64,000 nt of DNA from Steromphala cineraria (Eukaryota > Mollusca > Gastropoda > Trochida > Trochidae): the NCBI GenBank assembly GCA_916613615.1, contig OU744721.1:52710747-52774746 (forward strand), given 5' to 3'. Made by a program: the position numbers and the translations under genes. Numbering within the stretch: position 1 is the first letter of the stretch; every line of letters starts with the position of its first letter. Shown here in pieces: positions 25,045 through 34,687 of the stretch. The notes below the pieces were generated by a model. It was not told where the DNA came from. It searched no databases and worked only from the letters and a program-made list of their open reading frames with translations.

Positions 25045-27031
25045 CTAGGTTAGACTGGCTTTACCTTTAACAATAAGTTTGTCCTTCTTAGGCCTCAGCA
25101 TGAGAACTCCGATGAGGAGAATGAGCGTCTGACAACATCCGGACACGATCGATATCTGGTCGTAGTAGTATTCGTAGCAGTAGCGGTAGATCCAGTTGAA
25201 GATGTAGAAAAGGCGGTACATGAAGAGAAGTCTGACGTAAAGGGCAACACATGATACATACTGCTTAGTCTTCAAGTACATGTAGATCTGTGGAATTATC
25301 ACAACCACCTCGAGATATTCTGAAAATGACCAGGCGATCTGAAAGAAATAACAAATCATGTTAAAAGATATAAACAAATAATGATAATAATAATATTTTT
25401 CCTGATGGCATTGTAATTTCAGCAATTCAATAACTGCCACTGCTAGTAAATATTCTATCCTTTTATTGCTGAACATGAAGCAAGGTAGCAACATCTCCGA
25501 TCTTTTAATGTCTTTTGGTATGATGCATCAGAGAATGGAACCCCAATTTTTTTTTTAACCTGCTGGGTGAGGGGCGGACACCTAACTAGATGAGCTACTT
25601 TCCAGGATGTTGAAACAATGTGACTACTGTCATATCTATAAGCAGTTGGACTTGACTTTTGTCTATGAGACATTTGAAATTATAAGTATCCTGTACCCTA
25701 ATTATCATCCCAAGCAAAGCCTAAAACGCCAGTTTCCGAACTGGCAGTTTTATGCCTTGCTGTCGATCTTAAGTTTTCTGGCATTTTAGGCTTTGCATAG
25801 GAAGATGTACCTTCATAAGTATTTTCATACTCTGCATATGCTTATTCACTCAACTCTGAACGATGACCTATCAAAGGTTGACATTATACACGGCAGGAAT
25901 ACTTGGCAGCCAACGAACAAATGACAGTTTAGTAAGTCTTGAATGAAGAATGCACATGTTTAAATGTATAGCTACATAAAAAAAGAAGCTTGTGTATCAT
26001 TTGTATAACATATGTTTTTAACAATATAGATCTAACGACTACATGAATGTAAGCACATGTGAATTATTGACAAATGATTACAATTTTCAAGAAAGTCCAT
26101 CAAGTCATTTGCATGAAAGAAAACGTTTTACTAACCTCATATTTGTTAAACTCATAGTTGATAAAGAACGCAAGTCCGAAGGTGAAAATGACAAGTAGCT
26201 CAGCTCTGAAGGAGTCCTTCTTTAGATTTTCTTTGTTTCGATACTTCCAGTAGATGAGGATGATGGTGAAGTAGGTGAGTCCGATGTAGAGAAGCTTCAC
26301 CACTGTGTTGTACCAGGAGACAAAGGAGAAGAACAGATCTACGTAGCGAGCCGTGAACACAATGGCGTACAGGATCTGTGTTTTCCCAGATAGACCTGCA
26401 AATTGGAATGAAAAATAATTTTATAAAAAGAAAATTGTGTAAGGTATTGATAATCAATAGAAATTATGTGCCACAATATTTGTCACTGATTGTCAAAAAT
26501 ATGTTATACGATTCCACACCACGTAGGATCGTATTTAATGTTAAATTGTGGTAACTTCTGTGCAATAAAAAAAAAATAGATAAAATAAATAAATAAACAA
26601 TTATGTGTTTATGATTGTTTTAAAATACTTTTGTTTGTAATGCTTACATGTCTGCATTCAAATATGCATAAATATTTGTTAAATATACCCTAAAGCTTTG
26701 TAATACAAGAACATAGAGTATGGAATAATTCAGCATAATAACAGCAATATCAACATAGTCACATTACTTTAGTTAACAATGTTGTAAAAAGCGGTGGTAG
26801 GTCTCAAATGATATTTATTAAAATAGGCACCATGTTTTACATTGTTGAACTTAAAGTACTTGTGCATACAATTTTAATAAATGAGTCTGTATGCATCATT
26901 TACTTAAAGAAATTGTGTTTACCTTCACTCGACTTGTTCTTGAACATGCTGATAATTGGCACCAAAATCGCCACAAAATGAATGGAGTTTCCGATTAATC
27001 GGATGCCATTTATGTTTCCAAATAAACGCAT
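25045..27031 (-). CDS. Divergent KDEL-receptor-like paralogue, 3 exons, 220 aa
   Basis: Exons are 26923-27031, 26136-26395 and 25045-25338 (109+260+294 nt, 221 codons with stop). Introns 1 and 2 sit at the same positions and phases as in the canonical gene upstream; intron 3 is absent, so exon 3 runs to the stop. The protein is an ERD2-family seven-helix protein with a 6-residue longer N-terminus. Residues equivalent to R5 and H12 (RLIGNSIH), R47 and D50 (TARYVDLF), E117 (NKYE), E127 (YLE), Y158, Y162, N165, W166 and R169 are kept. The TGEAET loop is replaced (TKQYVS), and the TM7 aspartate D193 is replaced by an aliphatic residue (QTLILLIGVLML). The tail is LRPKKDKLIVKGKASLT rather than the canonical form. 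All frames are intact, so it looks like a functional diverged gene rather than a pseudogene. Whether it still binds KDEL or recycles is unknown. Confidence 0.88.
25515..25608 (-). repeat. tRNA-derived SINE fragment with inserted A-run
   Basis: The minus strand reads AAGTAGCTCATCTAGTTAGG, TGTCCGCCCCTCACCCAGCA and, after a run of As, GGGGTTCCATTC. It is tRNA-like with an expanded A tract, in intron 2 of the KDELR-like gene. Confidence 0.45.
25714..25796. repeat. Small nested hairpin
   Basis: Arms 25714-25732 and 25778-25796 (GCAAAGCCTAAAACGCCAG) pair at 18 of 19 bases. Inside, GCCAGTTTCCGAACTGGC forms a second hairpin. Confidence 0.7.
26923..27031 (-). CDS. KDELR-like paralogue exon 1
   Basis: The ATG at 27031 opens MRLFGNINGIRLIGNSIHFV; the donor is AGTGAAG|GTAAAC, phase 1. 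It was chosen because it restores the N-terminal helix and joins exon 2 as G-LSGKTQILYAIVF. Relative to the canonical gene, six residues are added before the arginine equivalent to R5. Confidence 0.85.
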
Positions 27032-28355
27032 CTTGATATTTAGTTTAGACGCTTTGACTCTCTTTGTTTACAAAAAGGATTGTCATGCAATGAGAAATGA
27101 ATCAACTGCTCTAAACACTTGTAAGGAATACTGCAATGTGGTATATTTGGCCCCTTCAGCAAATTGATATGTGTAAAACGTCAATGTGCCAAGATTGGTC
27201 AAACTTCTAATATCTTCGAAATGATGACGAACGTCCTGAAAGCGGATATCCTGGGACCGTTGAGATTGCATTAACAAAACGTTCTACAAACGAAAACGGA
27301 TTATAATCCATCTGACTTTGATTTACATTTTTGAACTGTTTCAAGGATAAACTTTATATCCATTTAGTTTCAGTTATGTGTATTGGGAATTTATATCAGG
27401 TTACAACTTGTACATTTTGATTTAGATATATCTTCGAGTGATTGTGTGGTTTTAGATTTCTTGCATCTGCAATAAAGAAGCTCAAATAGGCTGCACCTAA
27501 GGCATAAATATACGATTTTAAACTATGAATACATTTTAAACCAGGTTCAAAGTCTGTTTTTTTTAGGACACCGACTTCACATGATAAGTTGTTATAAAAT
27601 AAATCTTACATAGCCGTTTTCAACTTTTGAAAATTCCATTTTGTATCAATAAGTATTTCCATATTCTCTGAATAACATTATAAGAGTCAGAGCTAGGGAG
27701 CATTCGTACCAAAACGAACTCGTACGAAAAACAGAAAGCTTTTACCCAAATTTCATTTTATGGTACTTTTATCAACTTGTGTTGATATATTTGATATCAG
27801 AAGACACTTGGGTGAGATTCTCTATATACTGTATACCCATGTTGTCGGTCCGTTTTGGGGTACGAGTAAGCTCTGGATACGAATTGACCACATTTATCGG
27901 AAGGGGAGGTTACTCCGGTGCTTCCGGATAATGACTGCTTTCATAAGTTCAGGATCTTAGAAAAATTTCTTCCTGATAAACAGCGATTGTGAGTGTATGA
28001 ATCGTTTGAAAAATCAATACTTGTCATTCATCAGATTTAACTGAATAACATACTAATGTCAATCCAATAAACAGACCAAGTCTGTCCGCTTTAAAAATGA
28101 CGTAGATAGAAATGGGGATTTCCCCTAGGTAAATTCCCTAAATTTATATGTAAGACTCTTTGTAATGATTTGTATTTAATGCCAAAATTCGTTAACCTGT
28201 CATCATTGTTATTGAAGAACATTTAAATAATCTTCAACCTTACTTTTCAACTTGATAAGTAGACTATTAGCATGTTTTTGTTTTTGTTTTTCAGAGTCAA
28301 GCTATCTTCATTGATGTGTTGAGCTCATTCAAGTTGACATTACTTATTTTTCACT
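27032..28355. other. Head-to-head spacer between KDELR-like gene and FADD
   Basis: Should hold both promoters. No TATA box was convincingly placed. An imperfect inverted pair (CGTACCAAAACG at about 27707 and CGTTTTGGGGTACG at about 27852) may mark a small element. A 5'-UTR acceptor for FADD is likely at about 28293. Confidence 0.4.
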
Positions 28356-31300
28356 ATGGCGGAGGAAGAGAAAGCAAGATTCAGACAAATGATTCTAAAC
28401 TTAAGTAATCTGATCAAGACGGAGGAAGAATTGGGGAAGATGATATTCTTTTGTAAGGATCTTATTAAGGCTGGACAAAGGGATAAGATAAAGGATTTCC
28501 TCACTCTCATCACACATCTTGAAGAGAGGAAAAGAGTTGGACCGACTAACCTTGCTTTCCTTAAGGATATGCTAAGGACGTCAACAAATGATAGAAGAGA
28601 TGTTTTTGATCCGATTGAACAGTACGAGGGACCTGTCCAAATGGCCATAGACGCAACTCCAGAGTACAACCTTGCTAATGGCGGACGTCAACGTAAGTTT
28701 CATACAAGTTTGTTCAGAGTATAAGTATAAAAGATAAAAAGAGTGAGTGAGTTATTGTTTAGCATTGTTTGGACAATATTTCAACCATTAGCAGCGACAC
28801 GTAATAAATAACAATTCATAATAATTGATTATTTGCAATCGAGTCCTCATTTATTAAAGAGCAAGTCCGTCATTTTCATGTTATCATATGTGTTGCTTTG
28901 ATACGAATAAAAATTACATAATTCATTATAAGAATTCAAAAGTTCCCACACATTCATCCCCAAATAGCAATCATTGATAAAAACTTGCTTTCAATGAAAT
29001 TCATAAAAGGGTCAAATATGCAAGAGGAAGCAGATGTCACACGTCCAAATTACATTGATACTAGTTATATAACTTATCAAACAGTATCAACTCATCATGT
29101 CATTCTGATGGATTTCAATAATTTTCAAAACTTACGTTTCACCTATAAGCGCTCGTCATTCTCTGGTTTTCGATCACAATCGTAACTATACTACGTTAAT
29201 TAGTTTTAAAATTATACTTTCTTGTGACAGTCGATACTGCCTTATGAAATGACACTATTTTTAATGTTTGCCATATGTGACCCCAAACAACTCGCCCAGT
29301 GGCTCTCTAAAGTTACATTACAAATTTGATACGTCAAGCACATGTTTATAAGAAGCTTTTACCATCTGCTAACAAAAAGTAATGTTGAATTCTGCCTTGA
29401 AACTTCAAAATCATTCTCATTTTTAAAAAAAATTCTGTCATTGTCAGGCTGTCAGCTACATGTTTTACAGTCCAAGTAACCTAGCCTCAATATTAACCGT
29501 TTCACTCCTATACTGAGTCTAGCAAGACCTAGTAGAGGGTCATGTTTTACAACATTTTCTAATATATTTCATGACTAGAACTAGAAATTATTACTTTGTT
29601 TAACTGATCGTTTGATAACAAATAATCATTATCATTTGTAATTTATCAAATCAAACAAAATATTTTGTAAAGCATTATGTTCATGATATCCCGCCATCTA
29701 TAATCAGTATTTTTGTGAAAATATGTATCATGGATTCAATAGTATTTTAAAAACTTAGGCATTATTTATCATTTAGATGTGTTTTGTCTTATTCTTTCCT
29801 TTAAAACTGCCTATATTTTCTTTGTTTCAGGCGGTTATACAAATCCAGGTACGTTCTTTCCACTTTGTTTGCTGCGTGAAACTTCCTAAATGGTGAAACC
29901 TTTCTATTGTAAATCCAACTTGCAAACAGAGCTAGAGAGTATTATTGAATAATTATACCGGTAAACTTATAAAGGGTCTATGTGGAATATTACTTTATTA
30001 GTTTGGCTCCTGATCAGATTAATTTCAAAGTATAAGTTAAAGCAAAATCTATTTTTTACATCGTCAGGCATTTATTCTGTTACATCAGTGTATAATATGT
30101 ATTTGCTTACGGCCTTCAAATAACAAATCTTCCAAGCAGCGTTTTTTTTATGATTTACACACGAGACAGCATTAGAAAACAGTGCACAGACATTCTTATA
30201 GTTTTTTTTATCCTTAAAAATACAGGCTATAAATAGCGTTGAGTAACCCAATGATGGCGATACAAGACTCTCGGTCTGACAGATATTTGATTCAACAAAA
30301 GATTTCTGTCACAAAAGTATTAATTAATGTCAAGTCTATTATCCGCCTCATGGTGACATGCTCACTTTTGATTGGCTTTCAAATAATGTGCGAGTTTCAG
30401 TCTATTCATTATATCCTATGTACACTTGTCACATCTTTCACGATGCACAAATTTGATATACCTCGCCTCCATAGCAACATATATGGTCATATGTTACAAC
30501 AAAATGACCCATGTGATGTTCAGAGCTTTCATTAGTTTTACCAACTGTTTGTTACAATTGATTACAGACTCACTTTCTCATATTCTGTTTTATTTTGAAA
30601 ACTATTCAAATTGCATCTTCACGCAGTCTAATGAAATAGATTAAATTGTTTTCAAGCATTTTCAGCTTGTAGTGATATTTAACATGATTCATAAATTTTC
30701 AGTTGAAACACACATCTCCACTTTGTTTTCATTGAAGGTAGAGGTTGTTTAATACCCTCCTTGGAGTGAGTTAGTTACTGTTTTACGCTGCTTGGGCAAT
30801 ATTTTAGCCTTACTTATTTTGTACGTCTTCTACTGTTTGTGAGATGTTGAGAGAACTTGTTTGTGGAGAATCACTTGGACAATGTTTTAGTTTCAAGTGA
30901 CATGCTAGTTTTTGTGTGAGAATCCCCCGCTGGATGATAAGGTCAATTTTCTTATCTTTATGGCATGAATTAACCTGGAAACATTTTACAAATTCGTATC
31001 TTAATTTTGAGTTTCCTAGCATGAATGGTTTCTGGAATAGTAAAAGAATTAAGGAAGCTGGACACATTGCTTCTACAGAACTTGAAAGATCAAAATAAAA
31101 GAATGCCAAACTGATCAATGTAAAATAGACTACAAGTTTTGAAGTTAAATATTTGTGTTGTTTTACAAACAAGTTTCATAAATATTTCCTTGAAGGAAGT
31201 GAGTGAGTGAGTTATTGTTTTACGCCGCTTGGGCAATATTTCAGCCATTAGTGGCGTTCTTGAAGGAAGGAAGTATTAGAATTACCTATGGTTGTATATC

Positions 31301-31574
31301 TGTTACAGATTTGGAGCTGCCAATCGAATTATTGAAGAAGAAACTGGCAAGAGACTGGCGTTTCTTCATGCGAGCTTTGAAGGTTGAGGATGAAGAAATT
31401 GAAAACGTAATGGATGAATATCCCCGTAATGTGAAAGAACAGATTCACCAGACATTTAAGATATATTTGAACAGGCGACGAGAGCAGTCCTGCAAACAAG
31501 ATTTAATCGATGCATGTAAAACCATCAGGAGGAATGATCTTGCCAGAAAACTGGAGGCAAACGAATTCACATGA
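28356..31574 (+). CDS. FADD: FADD orthologue (death effector domain + death domain adaptor)
   Basis: Cytosolic adaptor that links death receptors (through its death domain) to initiator caspase-8 (through its DED), and in invertebrates also works in IMD/NF-kB type signalling. Exons are 28356-28692, 29831-29848 and 31309-31574 (337+18+266 = 621 nt, 206 aa; human FADD is 208 aa). Residues about 1-100 form a DED, with IFFCKDLIKAGQRDKIKD resembling the FADD helix 2-3 hydrophobic patch. DRRDVFDPIEQYE sits where the RxDL motif is expected. Residues about 118-200 form a death domain with KLARDWRFFMRALKV, the DEYPRN motif and ACKTIRRNDLARKL closely matching the FADD death domain. The start is ATGGCGGAGG in a CACTATGG context, and the two introns are GT-AG. 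A likely 5'-UTR acceptor is at about 28293 (GTTTTTCAG). Its neighbours are unrelated genes. Confidence 0.92.
28741..28799 (+). repeat. Same dispersed motif, FADD intron 1
   Basis: GAGTGAGTGAGTTATTGTTT, then ACAATATTTCAACCATTAGC. Confidence 0.65.
29831..29848 (+). CDS. FADD: FADD 18-nt microexon between DED and death domain
   Basis: TTTGTTTCAG precedes GCGGTTATACAAATCCAG, which is followed by GTACGT. The exon is phase-preserving (18 nt) and adds RGYTNP-type residues to the DED-DD linker. Skipping it would keep the reading frame, so isoforms differing by six residues are possible. Confidence 0.7.
30070..30275. mobile_element. Degenerate relative of the 440-bp MITE
   Basis: It shares TTACATCAGTGTATAATATG with the terminus and CAGGCTATAAATAGCGTTGA with the right half. 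It sits in FADD intron 2. The right terminus is not recognisable. Confidence 0.5.
30765..30812 (+). repeat. Same dispersed motif, FADD intron 2
   Basis: GAGTGAGTTAGTTACTG, then TTTTACGCTGCTTGGGCAAT. Further decayed copies lie near 6750-6812, 7055-7105, 34850-34895, 41880-41925, 45160-45185 and 62826-62870. Confidence 0.6.
31197..31262 (+). repeat. Mollusc-type ACGCCGC...AATATTTCAGCC dispersed motif
   Basis: AGTGAGTGAGTGAGTTATTG, then TTTTACGCCGCTTGGGC and AATATTTCAGCCATTAGTGG. It ends about 45 bp before the FADD death-domain exon. Very similar motifs are widespread in gastropod and bivalve genomes. Confidence 0.75.
31309..31574 (+). CDS. FADD: FADD last exon, death domain
   Basis: The acceptor TATATCTGTTACAG precedes ATTTGGAGCTGCC. 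Joined in phase 1 it reads DLELPIELLKKKLARDW and runs to TGA at 31572-31574. It encodes the whole six-helix death domain. A mollusc-type dispersed repeat ends about 45 nt upstream of the acceptor. Confidence 0.92.
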
Positions 31575-31670
31575 GCTCTCAGGAACATATCTGTGCTTTG
31601 TTTATATAATTTTGATGTCCTTTATATGTAAACTTCATGATTTTGACATGTGTTTTGTTAAATGTTTCAG

Positions 31671-31676
31671 AATAAA
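31671..31676 (+). terminator. FADD polyadenylation signal
   Basis: AATAAA lies 97 nt after the FADD stop codon, followed by T-rich and GT-containing sequence. Confidence 0.6.
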
Positions 31677-33025
31677 GTGTATACTGAAGCTAAGTTAAAA
31701 CGTTTGAAATTATGACCATAATACTGTTGAAGTACTTTACGACAATTGTTATCAATAGTGTAACTCTATCAAAAAGTGTGAACAGTTTTAAAAGCAAAAA
31801 TCTAATAATTGGGTCAATAAAAAGATCAATTATCAATGAAAATGGGCTCTGATTTTCTTTAAAGCTTTTTTAAAATTGTTCATTTCAATCGAATTATTAA
31901 CCATAATTTGATACTTTGAAGATGTTATGGTTGGAGCATAATGGTAAATAGGCATTTAATGCCAAAAATATCATAAAAAACATTTAGAATCTTCATAATT
32001 TTAAAATTGGGAAGTTAAACATGTCACTTTCATTCCTTATTGAGGTCTTAGCATTAAAGATCTTTGGTTAGGCATACACATCCTTAAAGGGACAGTCCTA
32101 TCATGGTATTTTTTGAGAAAAGAAAATTGAAGGGGACAGTTGTCAAGATTTCGGGAGACTAGAAAGATTTAGTGGTCACAAGAGCTATCTTTAAGTTTGA
32201 ATCTTTTAATTGCCTTGTAATAAGGTGACGAGCTTGTACCATTGGAAAAACCTGTAGAGTAATTCCAAGTGCATGATTATATATGAATTTTACATTTCTG
32301 TTTTGACAAGAAATGTTCTGAATTATACATGAATAAAATTGTTAAATGAGAATTTTTCTTTGAAGTTATTTGTGACCAATCGTTAAAGGTCAATAATGAC
32401 CAAGTCTTCAGTGAACTCAGTTCCTATACATTGAACATTGTTTGAAGCGTTAAAAACAAAAGGTACTCCTTCACAGATTCACTTTGAATACAGTGGTTCC
32501 TTTGTTAACTTTTGGTCAATTAATCTTCCTTTAAAGGGGCAGTAGCACGTTTTAGGGGGGGATAAAAGGTGATGTCAGGAAAATGAAAATAGATGGTTCC
32601 AATTGAAAGACAATGTATTTAAACTAACTGGAGCAGTAATAATTCAAAAATATAACGTAAAGTTTAGCAATGCGATTCCTTTTTCTTACACAAAATGAAT
32701 TAAAGGTGTTCACACAAAATGGCAGCCAATGGATTTTATGTGATTCTTCATACTTTGTCCTCTGACTGTGGCTGATTGGCTTGTGTGATGAGATTTTTAA
32801 CACTCAAAGTAATAAATTTAGTATTAACTTACAATTATCAATCAAAAATTTAAAATATAAAATTATCAAAAAACGTGCTACGGCCCCTTTAATACTTTGC
32901 CTTAAAACAACTTTTGCATATTAAAATAATGGTTAATACTTGTAGGGCCTATGTACTGAGATTATCTTCAGGCACAAAAAATTAACAGATGGAAACAACC
33001 ATTTGCCAAGTGGAAAGTAAACTAG

Positions 33026-34318
33026 ATTAGCGTTTGCGGGATACCGCAAAAGCAGAGCAGCCCCGGAACTTTGGGTTTCGCCTTACCCTGTTCCGCCTTT
33101 TACAGGCCTCACCAAATTGGGAATTTTCTCGTGACCTTGACCTTTGACACTCAAGGTCACACAATCAATGAACACATTTCATTGAGTATAACATTATTGT
33201 AATGAAATAAAGTGTTAAAAATACAATTAATCCATTTTCTCCATATATGTTGACCTTGCTGTGACCTTGACCTTCGACAGTTAGTACCCAAAACTTTTTG
33301 AAAATGTTGAACTTCTCAAGAGATAATATATACAAAATCTAAACTTCATAGCACAAAAACTTTTCAAGTTATTGTGTTTACAAGGAATTGCAATAACTCA
33401 TATCTCATGACCTTGACCTTTGACCTTCAAGGTCACACAATAATTGAACACTTTTTATTGAGTATAACAATCATGTATTGATTAAAAGTGATCATAGTTA
33501 AAATTAAGCATTTTCGCTAAACCATGCTTAAGTCATGACCTTGCTGTGACCTTGACCTTTGACAGATTGTAGCCAAAACCTTTTCAAAATTTTTTACTTT
33601 TCCAAGGATGATATATACCAAGTTAGAGCTTCATAGCACAAAAACTTTTCAAGTTACCGTGTTTACAAAGAATTTTGTGGTGATTTTATAACTCGTGACC
33701 TTGACCTTTGAACTTGAAAGTGAACATGTCATAATGATTCCCTGGAAGTATTAACATTTAGACATGTTCATGAGTTCTGAAAAGCTAAATGGGATAAAGT
33801 TATACCCCAATTTAGTGCATTTTGTAATAACTCATATCTCATGACCTTGACCTTTGACCTTCAAGGTCACACAATCATTGAACACTTTTTTTTGAGTATA
33901 ACAATCATGTATTGATTAAAAGTGTTCATAGTTAAAATAAAGCATTTTCGCTAAAACATGCTTACGTCATGACCTTGCTGTGACCTTGACCTTTGACGGA
34001 TTGTAGCCAAAACCTTTTCAAAATTTTTTACTTTTCCAAGGATGATATATACCAAGTTAGAGCTTCATAGCACAAAAATTTTTCAAGTTATCGCGTTTAC
34101 AAGGAATTCTTAGTGTGAATACATAGCTCGTGACCTTGACCTTTGACCTTGAAAGTGAACGTGTCAAAATCGTTCCCCCGAGGTATGAGGAGTAAGGTAT
34201 GAATAAGAGTTCTGGAAAGCTTAGGGGAAAAAAGTTATAGCTAGTAGTACGAGTGCGGCGGCGGCGATGGAAACTTCACAAAAACTGATAGCAGCCCCGT
34301 CCTTAGACTAAATATCAA
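33026..34318. repeat. TGACCTTGACCTTTGACC-rich tandem element
   Basis: Related units of roughly 280-430 bp start near 33120, 33409 and 33840. They share CAAGGTCACACAATCATTGA, GTATAACAATCATGTATTGA and CTTCATAGCACAAAAACTTT. The borders look like GCAGCCCCGG (33056) and a GCGGCGGCGG cluster with GCAGCCCCGT (34255-34310). A diverged copy is at 60365-60900. Confidence 0.75.
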
Positions 34319-34360
34319 GTACTGCAAAACATGAAAAAACAAGGAAACTTCATTTGACAA

Positions 34361-34366
34361 TTTATT
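34361..34366 (-). terminator. Candidate polyadenylation signal of MASK
   Basis: AATAAA on the minus strand, followed by T/GT-rich sequence. It lies about 2.4 kb past the stop at 36759 and just beyond the GC-rich 34490-34690 segment, giving a 3' UTR of roughly 34340-36758. Confidence 0.45.
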
Positions 34367-34648
34367 CATACATTTCTTTACATTTTTTCTCTATTGTCAA
34401 GAAGGAAAGCTAAATTGGGCATTGCAGGAAAATACACAAGCACAATCACTCATCCATTCATTGCTATCTTTGAGTAGAGGACAAGTCAGGCGCGACGGGC
34501 AACAATACACAGCCAGCCAACCAGACAAAGCATCCTCCCCTGCCCAGTAATCATCAACAAATAGGTACTCATATCGGGGAATCCCAGACTGATGGGCGGC
34601 GCGAGGTTAAGCCTCTGTGCAGCCGCCGCCATCGCAACAGCTCCGTAG

Positions 34649-34687
34649 TCACATGTCCGCCTGTTGGCTCCACGAGCTCCAGTTATT
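34649..34687 (-). CDS. ANKHD1: Candidate alternative last coding exon of MASK
   Basis: On the minus strand, TTTCTGTTGCAG is a good acceptor followed by 12 codons (NNWSSWSQQADM) and TGA. The adjoining ~150 bp is GC-rich and unlike the AT-rich surroundings. Phase 0 fits splicing from SFQ (37643) or from an internal GAGAATGGG|GTGGGT donor in the 36759-36941 exon. It could instead be only 3'-UTR sequence. Confidence 0.4.
   Translation of the reverse strand, partial: NNWSSWSQQADM

Noticed and set aside
25045..27031. KDELR-like gene as a pseudogene
   Set aside because: All three exons are open, splice sites are canonical and ligand-pocket residues are conserved, which neutral decay would not preserve.
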